33,275 nucleotides of DNA from Fuerstiella sp. (GCA_029941865.1 JAPYTO010000048.1:1-33275), one strand, 5' to 3'. Counted from the first letter of the stretch, positions 22,526 through 31,233 are shown. Translations and numbers: made by a program. The notes: a model not told the origin generated them from the sequence alone.

Positions 22526-24547
22526 ATGAAATTGAATCCGCTGCTTCTGGTGTTGTTCCTGGCCGTCGTGGTGTCCTCCACAGCGAACGGCGGAGAGGAG
22601 CTTGAGGTCCCGGCGGATAAACAGGCTTTCCACCTGTTTCTGCTGGCCGGCCAATCCAATATGGTGGGGCGTGGAACTCTTGATGAGCAGAGTCACGAAA
22701 CCAATCCTCGAATCCTGACGCTGAACAAGAGTGGTGAATGGGAATTGGCGGCGGATCCCCTGCACTTCGATAAGCCGAAAGCCGTCGGTGTGGGACTCGG
22801 CATGTCCTTCGCCATTGAATACGCCGACCGGAATCCGGGTGTGACGGTCGGGCTGATTCCCTGTGCCGTGGGTGGCTCAGCAATTTCGACGTGGCAGCCG
22901 GGTGGGTTGCACAGTCAGACCAAAACACATCCGTATGACGACACCGTCGTTCGAGTTAAACTCGCCCTTGAATTCGGCGTGTGCAAAGGAATTCTGTGGC
23001 ATCAGGGAGAATCTGACTCGAAGCCGATGTTAGCGGATGGATATGAAGAAAGTCTTCATGAGCTGATCGCCCGATTCCGATGTTTGGTCGGCGACGAGGA
23101 TGTGCCGTTCATCGCTGGGCAGATGGGGCAGTTTTCCGAGCGACCATGGAGTGAGTCAAGGAAACTTGTCGATGCCGCTCACCAGGCACTGCCATCAAAG
23201 GTTTCCGCAACTGCGTTTGTTAACGCGGTGGGACTCACGCACAAAGGCGACAAAACCCACTTCGACTCACCTTCTTATCGCAGATTTGGCCGACGCTATT
23301 ATGCAGCGTACAGGAATGTTACGGCGCCGCGTCCTCCCAACGTGCTGCTGATTCTGGCGGATGATGTGGGGCGAGAAGTTCTGGGATGTTATGGCGGCCA
23401 GTCTTACCCGACGCCAAACATCGATGCACTTGCAGAAACCGGTCAAAGATACACTCACTGCTACAGCATGCCGGTCTGTCATCCGTCACGCATCTGTTTG
23501 ATGACCGGACGGTATCCAGCCGTACTGAAGAATCCGAAGTGGGGTTCCTTTCCCAGGGAAGAAGAGCACAACACCTTCGCTCCGCTGCTGAAAAAGGCAG
23601 GATACGCAACGGCAATCGCCGGCAAGTGGCAGCTGTCGCTGATGAAGAACGATCTGCAGCAACCCGCTCGAATGGGTTTCGATGAGTGGAGTCTGTTTGG
23701 ATGGCACGAAGGTGCTCGGTATCACGATCCGATGATTTATCAGAACGGACAGGTTCGCACCGACACATACGGAGCATACGGCCCGGATCTGTACGTGGAC
23801 TTTCTGATCGACTTCATGCAGCAGGATCGTCAGCAACCATTCTTCGCCTACTATTCGATGGCGTTGTGTCACGACGTGACCGACGATCTTGGCAGGCCCG
23901 TGCCCTACGGACCTGACGGACGCTGGTTGACGTACGAAGAAATGGTCCTGGATATGGATCGGCAGGTTGGTCGCCTGGTTACGGCGCTGGATCGACTGCA
24001 GTTGCGGGACGACACTCTGGTTTTGCTGACCACAGACAACGGGACCGCTGGCGCCTCTTACCTGCGATACGAAAAAGGAAAGTACATCCGGCCAAAAGTA
24101 TTTTCACGCATCAATGGAAAGGACGTGCAGGGTGGCAAGGGGAAACTGAATGACTGGGGAACTCGAGTACCTCTGATTGCCAATTGGCCGGGACGTGTTG
24201 GTGGTGGTCAGGTGGTGGACGACCTGGTGGACTTCAGCGACTTTCTGCCGACGCTGGCTGAACTGACTGGTGCAGCATTACCCGAACAGATGCCATTGAA
24301 CGGCCACAGTTTTGCTGCCACGATCCTGGGCAGCGGAAAATCTTCCCGCCGTTGGGCCTACGCCGAAGGACGTGCGGCGCTGCAGTTCGTGCGAACTCGG
24401 CAATACAAGCTTTATTCCAACGGCGATTTCCACGACACGAACGCTGACCCGGAAGAACAGCATCCGCTCAGCGATGTCACTGCCGACGTCGCTGCCGCAA
24501 AGATAACCCTGGAAGCGGCGTTGCAGGAACTGCCGAAACCGAAGTAG
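22526..24547 (+). CDS. Two-domain SASA carbohydrate esterase-sulfatase
   Basis: A 673-residue exported protein. The ATG at 22526 is chosen because it starts a signal peptide (KLNPLLLVLFLAVVVSSTA). Residues about 33-262 form a sialate O-acetylesterase/SASA domain of the SGNH type: AGQSNMVGRG (Ser44), PCAVGGSAI, WHQGESD (158-164) and DKTHFD (Asp242/His245 dyad). From 268 a type I sulfatase begins: RPPNVLLILADD (metal Asp279/280), VCHPSRICLMTGR with Cys318 as the formylglycine precursor (CxPSR), and LLTTDNGT late in the domain. The usual GKWH motif reads GKWQ. The protein could remove acetyl and sulfate groups from the same polysaccharide. Other fused sulfatases exist; I infer rather than know the coupled activity. 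Confidence 0.92.
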   Translation: MKLNPLLLVLFLAVVVSSTANGGEELEVPADKQAFHLFLLAGQSNMVGRGTLDEQSHETNPRILTLNKSGEWELAADPLHFDKPKAVGVGLGMSFAIEYADRNPGVTVGLIPCAVGGSAISTWQPGGLHSQTKTHPYDDTVVRVKLALEFGVCKGILWHQGESDSKPMLADGYEESLHELIARFRCLVGDEDVPFIAGQMGQFSERPWSESRKLVDAAHQALPSKVSATAFVNAVGLTHKGDKTHFDSPSYRRFGRRYYAAYRNVTAPRPPNVLLILADDVGREVLGCYGGQSYPTPNIDALAETGQRYTHCYSMPVCHPSRICLMTGRYPAVLKNPKWGSFPREEEHNTFAPLLKKAGYATAIAGKWQLSLMKNDLQQPARMGFDEWSLFGWHEGARYHDPMIYQNGQVRTDTYGAYGPDLYVDFLIDFMQQDRQQPFFAYYSMALCHDVTDDLGRPVPYGPDGRWLTYEEMVLDMDRQVGRLVTALDRLQLRDDTLVLLTTDNGTAGASYLRYEKGKYIRPKVFSRINGKDVQGGKGKLNDWGTRVPLIANWPGRVGGGQVVDDLVDFSDFLPTLAELTGAALPEQMPLNGHSFAATILGSGKSSRRWAYAEGRAALQFVRTRQYKLYSNGDFHDTNADPEEQHPLSDVTADVAAAKITLEAALQELPKPK

Positions 24548-24617
24548 CGTTCATCGTGGTCGGTTCATCGAAACTGGTGTCGGCCATGATTTGATGTCAG
24601 CGTGTTACTTGTGTTTG

Positions 24618-24670
24618 TAGTGCAGGCTGCCAGCCTGATACTTGTGTTCGCAGGCAGCCTGCCTGCACTA
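24618..24670. repeat. TAGTGCAGGC palindromic repeat between convergent genes
   Basis: TAGTGCAGGC (24618-24627) and GCCTGCACTA (24661-24670) are perfect inverted arms, with further partial pairing of GCTGCC and GGCAGC inside. It lies in the 215-bp gap between convergent genes and could end both transcripts. I recall this palindrome as common in planctomycete intergenic DNA. No other feature is seen in the gap. Confidence 0.75.
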
Positions 24671-24762
24671 CGGTGGAAAGCAACGGAGCGATCCATTGAT
24701 TGACGCGTCTCGCAAAATGCCTCCTGTTCTCGCTGCCGCAGATAACACGGAACTTCACAGGT

Positions 24763-25557
24763 TCATGCGGTAAAGTTCACTTCCACGCCGCCAAACGGCG
24801 GGGCATCGACGCTGATGCGGCAGGCGTTATGGATTGGAATCAAATTCGGGATCGAACCGGTCAGGATAATCTGCCCCGCGCCCAACTGATCGCCGCGGTC
24901 CCGCACTGTTTCCATCAGCCATTTCAGCGATGAGTGAATTGTCTGTATCAGTGGAAGTCCTGCGCATTCATCCAGAAGTCGATCATCTGCGAATATCGCC
25001 AGTGACGGTTCGCCGCCTGCGTCCTGGGAACTGTCGCCACGTCCGGCAATAAACCCGGCGTGCAGCGCGTTGTGAGCGATCAGTTCCCCCGCCGACGGCT
25101 GTTCACCGTGCATCACGTAGTTGTGCAACTCGATCACAGGAATCACGCGAGTCACGCAGGCGGGAAGGCCAGGTTTGAGGAAATCCTGCTCCGTCGGTTC
25201 GCGCGATAACTCCACCGCCAATTCGCCCTCGATCGAAAGGTTTGCGTATCTTTTGCGCGACAGTACTGCGCCGGACGTGTGTTGTTCCGAATCGTATAAC
25301 CGACCGGTCACACAGTGATCGATTCCCAGCTGTGCGCGGATCTTCGGAGACGTACAGCCGACTTTGTACCCAATCATCTGTTCACCCCGGCCGCAACGCA
25401 ACCGGGCCACCGTCGACTGAAGTTCATACGCCCGGGCCACGTCCAGCACAACGCCGTCGGCAAACATCGTGCCGGGCTGACACGCGTCATAGTCGGCCAG
25501 CTGACGGGACGCCCACTGTTGAATCTGTGAGGTGACTGAGGTTTCGGATGGCTTCAT
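24763..25557 (-). CDS. 2-keto-4-pentenoate hydratase/oxalocrotonate decarboxylase-like protein
   Basis: A 264-residue cytoplasmic protein from the ATG at 25557. It matches the MhpD/DmpE/DmpH family of the fumarylacetoacetase superfamily: GYKVGCTSPKIRAQLGI (65-80), SIEGELAVEL with the Glu-x-Glu metal site (110, 112), PVIELHNYV and the closing GQIILTGSIPN. These enzymes use Mg or Mn to hydrate 2-keto-4-pentenoate-type acids or decarboxylate 4-oxalocrotonate in meta-cleavage pathways; related members handle keto-acids from sugar breakdown. It starts 36 bp after the sulfatase stop on the same strand, so the two are probably co-transcribed. No aromatic-degradation genes are nearby, which favours a keto-acid from sugar catabolism, though this is inference. 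Confidence 0.88.
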   Translation of the reverse strand: MKPSETSVTSQIQQWASRQLADYDACQPGTMFADGVVLDVARAYELQSTVARLRCGRGEQMIGYKVGCTSPKIRAQLGIDHCVTGRLYDSEQHTSGAVLSRKRYANLSIEGELAVELSREPTEQDFLKPGLPACVTRVIPVIELHNYVMHGEQPSAGELIAHNALHAGFIAGRGDSSQDAGGEPSLAIFADDRLLDECAGLPLIQTIHSSLKWLMETVRDRGDQLGAGQIILTGSIPNLIPIHNACRISVDAPPFGGVEVNFTA

Positions 25558-25593
25558 CTGCTCGTTGGCCCCGTGATTTGTTCCGTGATTTGT

Positions 25594-27009
25594 CTATTCC
25601 TGACTCAGCAACTGATCAAGCTGTGACTGCAGACGCTGCAGTACCACAGCGGACTCCGGGCGTTTGATGACGTTCTGTATTTCATAGGGATCGTGCGACA
25701 GATCGTAAAGCTCATCCATCTGATCGAGATCGTGATATCGAATGTATTTCCATTGCTTCGTCCGGATCGCTCGATAACCCATTTTGTAGATGCGAGGAAA
25801 CACAGTGTCCGTGTTGTATTGAATCAGAAACGAAGTGCGCCAGTGGGGCGTCTGTTCCCCTTTGAGCAGCGGAACCAGACTGCGACCGTCCATGGGAGCG
25901 GTGGGAGAGACGTCTGCCATTTGCAACAGTGTCGGTGCAAGGTCGATACTCAGCGCAAACCTGTCGATCACCCTGCCTGGTTTGATCCATGCCGGGTAGC
26001 GAACCAGCAGGGGAACGCGGATTCCTTCTTCGTAGGCCAGACGCCGTTCGACGCTTAACCCGTGTTCGCCGTACCAATATCCGTGATCGCTGGTAAAGAC
26101 GAAGACCGTGTTGTCGAGTTCCTTCGAACGCGTCAGTTCGGCCAGCAACAGACCGACGCCATCGTCAACCGCAGCCAGCATTCGCAGACGGTCACGGACG
26201 GTTTCGTCGCTGGTGCCCGTTGACCGACTCAACGGTTCAACTCCGTCAATCCGGCGGTTGAGTGCGGGCTTGTCGTCCGGCAGATCGGTCACGTTCAAAC
26301 GACGAGGAATCGCATCTTCCGAGTAAAGTACTCGATGCCGCTTGGCTGGCAGAAACTGCGCGGCTTTGGGGTCGGTGATACTGCCGTCGTCACGTTGAGT
26401 AAGTTCCGGATGCAGCGCCTTGTGAGCGATGTACAGACAAAACGGTTGCTGCCGCGGTTGCCTTAAAAACTCAACGGTCTGCGCATTCAATACGTCGGTC
26501 GTGTGTCCCGTGAACATCTGTCGAGTGCCGTTGACATTCAGCACAGGGTCGAACGACGTGCCCTGCCCTTTCATGCTGACCCAGTGATCGAAGCCGGGCC
26601 TTGCCGTGTCATCATTGCCCATGTGCCACTTGCCGACATAAGCCGTGTTGTACCCGGACCGCTGCAATGCCTGAGGAAACGTCCGGAGTCGATGGCTTTG
26701 TTCGCTGCGATTGATGTTGTCCAGAATGCCATGATGATGAGTGTGCAGGCCCGTCAACAGACAGGCTCGCACGGGCGAGCAAAGTGGTGTTGTGCAGAAC
26801 GCATTGCGAAATCGAACTCCTTCCGACGCGATCCGATCGATATTTGGTGTCCGCACGAACGGATGCCCGCTGCAGCCCAGCTCATCCCAGCGCAAATCAT
26901 CGACCAGCACAACAACGATGTTCGGACGCTGCAAAACTTCGCCGCCGCGGGCATTGTCGGTCAATCCCGTACACAACAGCAATGCTGCGTAAACGATGTG
27001 ATGTTTCAC
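25594..27009 (-). CDS. Secreted type I sulfatase
   Basis: A 471-residue protein starting at a GTG (27009). A Shine-Dalgarno AGGGGA lies six bases upstream, and the GTG opens a signal peptide (KHHIVYAALLLCTGLTDNA); a longer in-frame form from 27144 has neither. The sulfatase features are IVVVLVDDLR (metal Asp37/38), PLCSPVRACLLTG with Cys77 as the formylglycine precursor (CxPxR, here CSPVR), YVGKWHMG, and TSDHGYWYGEHG with Asp and His metal ligands. The C-terminal YDLSHDPYEIQNV matches the family end. It hydrolyses sulfate esters, most likely on sulfated polysaccharides, outside the cytoplasm. Maturation needs a formylglycine-generating enzyme encoded elsewhere. It is probably co-transcribed with the downstream hydratase-like gene. 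Confidence 0.92.
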   Translation of the reverse strand: MKHHIVYAALLLCTGLTDNARGGEVLQRPNIVVVLVDDLRWDELGCSGHPFVRTPNIDRIASEGVRFRNAFCTTPLCSPVRACLLTGLHTHHHGILDNINRSEQSHRLRTFPQALQRSGYNTAYVGKWHMGNDDTARPGFDHWVSMKGQGTSFDPVLNVNGTRQMFTGHTTDVLNAQTVEFLRQPRQQPFCLYIAHKALHPELTQRDDGSITDPKAAQFLPAKRHRVLYSEDAIPRRLNVTDLPDDKPALNRRIDGVEPLSRSTGTSDETVRDRLRMLAAVDDGVGLLLAELTRSKELDNTVFVFTSDHGYWYGEHGLSVERRLAYEEGIRVPLLVRYPAWIKPGRVIDRFALSIDLAPTLLQMADVSPTAPMDGRSLVPLLKGEQTPHWRTSFLIQYNTDTVFPRIYKMGYRAIRTKQWKYIRYHDLDQMDELYDLSHDPYEIQNVIKRPESAVVLQRLQSQLDQLLSQE

Positions 27010-27721
27010 GATATCCCCTGCTTGAAATTGCGATGGTGACCTTTTGCTGTGACGCTTGAAGACGATTGGCCCGGACGGTGGTCGTCGCCGGTTCGGCCAG
27101 CCCCTTGCCGTCGTTCTGCTGAAATTATCAGACGATCTGAACACAAACTGCAGAAGCGCCTGATCATTTCGACATCGGCTTATAGTAGTACGTCAACCGA
27201 GTTCAAAGGTCCAGCCAACCCGCGATTGACATCAGGCACAGGTGCATCTGAGCGTCCGAGGGGCCACGCCGCCTTGAGTTTGCTCCTCTCCCCCGCGTTG
27301 TTCGTTGTCCTGCGAATCGGTCTGCCCGCGGGGGAGAGGCTGGGTGAGGGGGCCAGATCCTGCACTTCCCCCTCACCCCCGATGGAACAGTATCAGATTA
27401 TTGGAATCTCCACGTCGGGGGAGAGGGGCAAAGGAATGCCTGTCGGCTTCCCGCTCAACACCCTCCAACCAACGGATGCACTCTGCCGGACACAGCAATG
27501 GCGTTCTGGATGGACTCCGGCGCACCCACTTGTTGAAATACACCGTGATTGGCAATCAAACACAGGTTGTGTTGCTGCAGCAGTTCATGGTCGAAGCCAT
27601 GTTGAATCGTGATGGCGCGGATCGCTGTTCGAAACTATGTTCTTGCGAGGTGATCAACCAGCTTACTGTGCAGACGCTTTCCAGTTCCGTTTCGTAACGG
27701 TCCCTCCACAAGGATTGAACA
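27010..27721. other. Long divergent intergenic region with one repeat cluster
   Basis: This 712-bp region separates divergent genes, so it should contain both promoters. The GGGGGAGAGG repeat cluster at 27285-27432 is the only clear structure. Short open frames here are scattered over both strands and look like chance. Just before the right-hand gene is a Shine-Dalgarno AAGGA (about 27710). Confidence 0.55.
27285..27432. repeat. GGGGGAGAGG/CCTCTCCCCC inverted-repeat cluster
   Basis: Three nested or adjacent stems are visible. CCTCTCCCCCGCG (27285-27297) pairs with CGCGGGGGAGAGG (27327-27339), perfectly over 13 bp. GGGTGAGGGGG (27342-27352) pairs with CCCCCTCACCC (27368-27378), perfectly over 11 bp. 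CCCCCGA near 27376 pairs with TCGGGGG before GAGAGGGG near 27425. This type of GGGGGAGAGG element is a known dispersed intergenic repeat in several bacteria. Confidence 0.8.
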
Positions 27722-28696
27722 ATGAACAGGATGAATCGCCGCCATCTGATCAAAGCCGCCGGGGCTTCGACCGCTCTTTTGGCCATGTCACGCCTTCCGG
27801 GATTCTCGGGGCTGGCTCTTGCGAACGAAACGAAAACAGACTCCCTGCCCATGCAGTTGTACAAGAGCATGAGCGACGAACAACGGCAGAAAGTTTGTCT
27901 ACCCGCCCATCACCAAAGGCGTCAATACGTCAGCAACTGGTGGTACATACATCCTAAGGATCGTATTCCCGGCACGTTCAACGATGAGCAGCAGCAACTG
28001 ATCCAGCGCATCTTTGACTCACTGCACAGCCCGGATCATCAGGCGGCTGTCAACAAACAGGTCGAGATCGACCAGTATGGCGAACTCAAAAACGCGCCAG
28101 CGGTTGGCTTCTTTGGGACGCCTGATGATGATGATTTTGAGTTTATCTACACCGGTCACCACGTGACCAGGCGCTGCAACGCCCACAGCGACACAGGGCA
28201 GGGATTCGGTGGAGCTCCCATCTTTTACGGGCACTTCCCCGATGAGTTCAACGAAACGAAGGATCACCCGGGCAATCCCTATTGGTACCAGGGAAAAGTT
28301 TTTAACAGGTTCGTACAGGCCCTGGATGGCAGGCAGCAGCAGCGGGGTTTGGTGTCTTCCAATCCGCGAAAAGAAAAACCCGAGACCGTGGTGCAGAAAA
28401 AAATTGCCGGTTGGGAAGGGCTGAGCTGTGCGGAACTCAGTCAGGACCAGCAGAAACTGTTGATTGACACGATGGGGAAAATGATGGCCATGTTCCGCGA
28501 GGACGACGTGAAGGCCACGCTGACGACGATCGAGAAAAAGGGAATGGTCGACCAGTTGCATGTTTCCTGGTACGAAGGCAAGTACGATATTGGTTCAGAC
28601 AAGGTGTGGGACACCTGGCAGATTGAAGGGCCGGAGATGGTTTGGTATTTCCGCGGACAGCCTCATATTCACAGCTACTTTCATCTGAAGAGCTGA
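27722..28696 (+). CDS. DUF3500 family protein, Tat-exported
   Basis: A 324-residue protein starting at the ATG at 27722, after a good Shine-Dalgarno (AAGGA, seven bases spacing). The N-terminus is a twin-arginine signal (NRRHLIKAAGASTALLAM). The rest matches my memory of DUF3500: NWWYIHP, DEQQQLIQRIFDSLHSP, a GTPDDDDFEFIYTGHHVTRR block, PIFYGHFPDEF, and the ending WYFRGQPHIHSYFHLK. Clustered His residues (GHHVTRR, PHIHSYFH) suggest a metal site. The function of DUF3500 is not established. It is followed 44 bp later by the gamma-glutamyltransferase gene, probably in one transcript. Confidence 0.85.
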   Translation: MNRMNRRHLIKAAGASTALLAMSRLPGFSGLALANETKTDSLPMQLYKSMSDEQRQKVCLPAHHQRRQYVSNWWYIHPKDRIPGTFNDEQQQLIQRIFDSLHSPDHQAAVNKQVEIDQYGELKNAPAVGFFGTPDDDDFEFIYTGHHVTRRCNAHSDTGQGFGGAPIFYGHFPDEFNETKDHPGNPYWYQGKVFNRFVQALDGRQQQRGLVSSNPRKEKPETVVQKKIAGWEGLSCAELSQDQQKLLIDTMGKMMAMFREDDVKATLTTIEKKGMVDQLHVSWYEGKYDIGSDKVWDTWQIEGPEMVWYFRGQPHIHSYFHLKS

Positions 28697-28740
28697 GAAT
28701 CGGCACGACGGTAGAAACGATCACTGCGAAGGGGCTGGGC

Positions 28741-30411
28741 ATGCGGTGCTGCACAATGAGTGGATGGTTGTTGATATGTCTGATGCTGCCGCTCCCGGAA
28801 TCGGCAGCGGATGAGATCACGTGGAAAGGGTCGGGCACAGGAGGTGCCGTGGCTGCCGGCAAATCGGAGTCTGTCGCTGCCGGCATACAGATCCTTGAGC
28901 AGGGTGGCAACGCTGCCGATGCTGCCGTCGCGACGCTGCTGGCGTTGTCCGTCACCGATTACGGATTGTTCGCCATCGGTGGCGAGGTCCCGTTGATCAT
29001 CTATGACGTAAAGAAGCAGGAAGTCAAAGTCCTGAGCGGTGTTGGCGGGGCTCCGCGTGATCCAGCGGCAATCGACTGGTTCTACGAAAACGGCATTCCT
29101 GCGAAGGGCAGCATGAAGTCGGCTCCCGTCCCGGGAGCGGTTGACCTGTGCGTCACGGCACTCCGGTTGTACGGAACCATGTCCTTTGAACAGGTCGTGC
29201 AGCCAACATTGGCACTTCTGAAACCGGAAAAAAAACGGTGGCATGGCGATCAGCGGAAGACCCTGCAGAAGTTGGTTCAGCGGGAACGGGAAACGGAGGG
29301 TTCTCGCGAGCGGAAACTGACCGCAGCACGCGACCGATTCTACAAAGGCGACATCGCGGATGAACTGGAAGCATGGTACATCAGCAGCGGAGCGCTATTG
29401 CGCAAGAGCGACCTGGCGGCTCATGTGACGCGCGTCGAAGATCCGGTCTTTGTGACGTATCGCGGTTACACGGTTTGCAAATGCGGACCGTGGACGCAGG
29501 GACCCTACCTGTGCCAGACGCTGCGATTGCTGGAGGGCTTCGATCTGAAACAGATGGGACATCTGTCTCCCGACTATATTCATGTCGTGATCGAATCGTT
29601 GAAGCTGGCGCTGGCGGATCGCGACGAATACTATGGCGATCCGCGGTTCGTGAAAGTTCCCCTGACGCAGCTGTTTTCCGATGAATATACGGACCTTCGC
29701 CGACCGTTGATCGACATGCAGCAGGCGTCGCTGCAGAGACGCCCGGGAGATCCCTATGCCCCCCGCGCAATCAAGGCGCAGGCCGTGCCGGAAGATTCGA
29801 CGGCCAGTATTCCCATACAGGACACGACAACGTGCATCGTGGCCGATCGCTGGGGCAACGTGGTGGCCGCGACACCCAGCTGCAATCTGGTGGGGAATAT
29901 GCCGGGACCTTCCGGAGTGACTCAGGGCAATCGGGTCCGCAGTCTCAACACGGCTTCCGGTCATCCGAATCGAGTGCAGGCTGGTAAGCGACCCCGCATT
30001 ACGCTGACGCCGACACTGGTCCTGAAGGCTGGCAAGCCCGTTCTTGCCATCAGCGTGGCGGGTGGGGACCTGCAGGATCAAACCACGCTGAACGTGCTGC
30101 TGAATCACATCGAATTCGACATGCTGCCGGAACAGGCAGTCACGGCCGCGCGGTTCAACACCTTCCATCACCAAAACTCGTTTGATCCCAATCCCGATCG
30201 GAAAGCGGCGTTCAAGGGGGCGGGGAAAATGCGAGTCCATGTCGATATTCCGGAATCCGTGCGTCAGGTTCTCATTGAACGAGGCCATAAGGTTGACACC
30301 ACCAAAGGCCCGATCGCTCATCCGATCATGCTGCACATCGACCATGACACCGGCATGATCCACGTCGCCGGCGATCCGAAGGCCGGGCGGCATGCGGCGG
30401 CCCTGAAGTAG
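28741..30411 (+). CDS. Gamma-glutamyltransferase family protein
   Basis: A 556-residue protein; the ATG at 28741 is used because of the Shine-Dalgarno-like GAAGGGG six bases upstream and the hydrophobic signal (MSGWLLICLMLPLPESAA). QGGNAADAAVATLLALSVTD is the conserved large-subunit start. QDTTTCIVADRWGN places Thr362 as the N-terminal nucleophile freed by autocleavage, aligned to TTHYSVVD of classical enzymes. SGHPNRVQAGKRP and SVAGGDLQDQTT are the later substrate-binding blocks; the usual GGPGGS motif is altered to GGDLQD, which may change specificity. The family hydrolyses or transfers gamma-glutamyl groups, for example from glutathione, in the periplasm. It is probably co-transcribed with the DUF3500 gene. 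Confidence 0.88.
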   Translation: MRCCTMSGWLLICLMLPLPESAADEITWKGSGTGGAVAAGKSESVAAGIQILEQGGNAADAAVATLLALSVTDYGLFAIGGEVPLIIYDVKKQEVKVLSGVGGAPRDPAAIDWFYENGIPAKGSMKSAPVPGAVDLCVTALRLYGTMSFEQVVQPTLALLKPEKKRWHGDQRKTLQKLVQRERETEGSRERKLTAARDRFYKGDIADELEAWYISSGALLRKSDLAAHVTRVEDPVFVTYRGYTVCKCGPWTQGPYLCQTLRLLEGFDLKQMGHLSPDYIHVVIESLKLALADRDEYYGDPRFVKVPLTQLFSDEYTDLRRPLIDMQQASLQRRPGDPYAPRAIKAQAVPEDSTASIPIQDTTTCIVADRWGNVVAATPSCNLVGNMPGPSGVTQGNRVRSLNTASGHPNRVQAGKRPRITLTPTLVLKAGKPVLAISVAGGDLQDQTTLNVLLNHIEFDMLPEQAVTAARFNTFHHQNSFDPNPDRKAAFKGAGKMRVHVDIPESVRQVLIERGHKVDTTKGPIAHPIMLHIDHDTGMIHVAGDPKAGRHAAALK

Positions 30412-30528
30412 CGAGCCATACAGCGAATTTCGCTGACTCATGGCCACGGTTGACGTGTTTCAATTGCAGAACGGCTGCCCCCACGAGCCAGAACTGCTTT
30501 CGTTAAATTATAAACTGCCCTGGTTTCC

Positions 30529-30981
30529 ATGAACAAAGCCTTCGTACGCGAGCCAGATTTTGATGGGCGAGTCTACTGTCCGGAATGTGGATCGCTGGGT
30601 GTACCTGTGACCAGGGAAACGCTCGACCATCATGTACAGAAGCAATCCCGACCGCATCTGGGAGACACAGCGTGGTTCTGCGATTATGTGCAATGTGATG
30701 CGGGTTACTTCGATCAGTTTGAGCGAGTTGTGGCGGTCGGCGAATTGCAGTCCACGGTGTACCCGAAAGATCCTGATGCCCCCATCTGCGCGTGTTTCGG
30801 CTTTACGCTGGACGACATTGAAGACGATGTGCAGGCGGGGACGCCAACACAGATCCGGGAGCTGCTGGGAAAATCGCAGAGCCCCGACGCCAACTGCCAG
30901 ATGCTCGCGGCAGACGGTCGCTGCTGTATGCGCGAAGTGCAACGACTCTACACCAGACGGGCTGCGGAACTGCGTGAATAA
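30529..30981 (+). CDS. CopZ-N-terminal-like zinc and [2Fe-2S] binding protein
   Basis: A 150-residue cytoplasmic protein from the ATG at 30529. Residues 1-65 look like a zinc ribbon (CPEC at 17-20, Cys51 and Cys56 in FCDYVQCDAGYF). Residues 85-142 resemble a BFD-type [2Fe-2S] domain: ICACFGFTLDDIEDDV (Cys87, 89), then ANC (123) and GRCCMREV (132, 133). This order matches what I know of the N-terminal domain of Archaeoglobus CopZ, a copper chaperone with a zinc site and a [2Fe-2S] cluster. There is no heavy-metal-associated C-terminal domain here, so a copper role is only possible. It lies 117 bp after the gamma-glutamyltransferase gene; no copper ATPase is nearby. Confidence 0.75.
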   Translation: MNKAFVREPDFDGRVYCPECGSLGVPVTRETLDHHVQKQSRPHLGDTAWFCDYVQCDAGYFDQFERVVAVGELQSTVYPKDPDAPICACFGFTLDDIEDDVQAGTPTQIRELLGKSQSPDANCQMLAADGRCCMREVQRLYTRRAAELRE

Positions 30982-31000
30982 GGTGCTGCGAAGACAACAA

Positions 31001-31019
31001 CCACCGGCAGAGCCGTTGG
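31001..31019. repeat. CCACCGGC hairpin, copy 1
   Basis: CCACCGGC, loop AGA, GCCGTTGG: an 8-bp stem with one mismatch, 19 bp after the CopZ-like stop codon. A perfect version of the same hairpin occurs at 33123-33143 after the last sulfatase gene. It may act as a transcript-end structure. Confidence 0.6.
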
Positions 31020-31042
31020 GCTAGAGCAGTTTACTTTTTGTC

Positions 31043-31104
31043 GTAGCGGAAGCCGCCAGGGCTTTCGACCTGTCAGTGCCGAAATTCAAGGCGAATTCCG
31101 CTAC
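31043..31104. repeat. GTAGCGGAA palindromic repeat
   Basis: The left arm GTAGCGGAAGCCGCCAGGGC runs on to TTTCG (31043-31067). The right arm starts CGAAATTCAAGGCGAATTCC (31080-31104). The reverse complement of the right arm matches the left at about 19 of 25 positions. I recall GTAGCGGAA..CGCC palindromes as frequent planctomycete intergenic repeats. Confidence 0.7.
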
Positions 31105-31141
31105 AGAACGACCGCGTGATTTTGAAGACTGCTGTAAGGCA

Positions 31142-31158
31142 GGCCCCGGGCAGGGGCC
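31142..31158. repeat. GGCCCC/GGGGCC hairpin
   Basis: GGCCCC (31142-31147) and GGGGCC (31153-31158) form a perfect 6-bp stem with a five-base loop, immediately before the GCGCAAGCGAGTGGG element. Confidence 0.5.
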
Positions 31159-31160
31159 GC

Positions 31161-31233
31161 AATATAAGCTTAATGCGCAAGCGAGTGGGCCTCGTGCGCT
31201 TGTGGAACACACTTGCTCGCGCTGCGTGCTTGT
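31161..31233. repeat. GCGCAAGCGAGTGGG inverted repeat
   Basis: The left unit AAGCTTAATGCGCAAGCGAG (31166-31185), continuing TGGGCC, is paired with an inverted diverged unit GGAACACACTTGCTCGCGCT continuing to TGCTTGT. The left unit matches 18113-18143 read on the opposite strand. Together with the structures at 31001, 31043 and 31142 it fills most of the gap before the last sulfatase gene. Confidence 0.65.

Noticed and set aside
30509..30514. TATAAA as a -10 promoter box before the CopZ-like gene
   Set aside because: No acceptable -35 hexamer at 16-18 bp, and planctomycete promoter consensus is too uncertain to call it.
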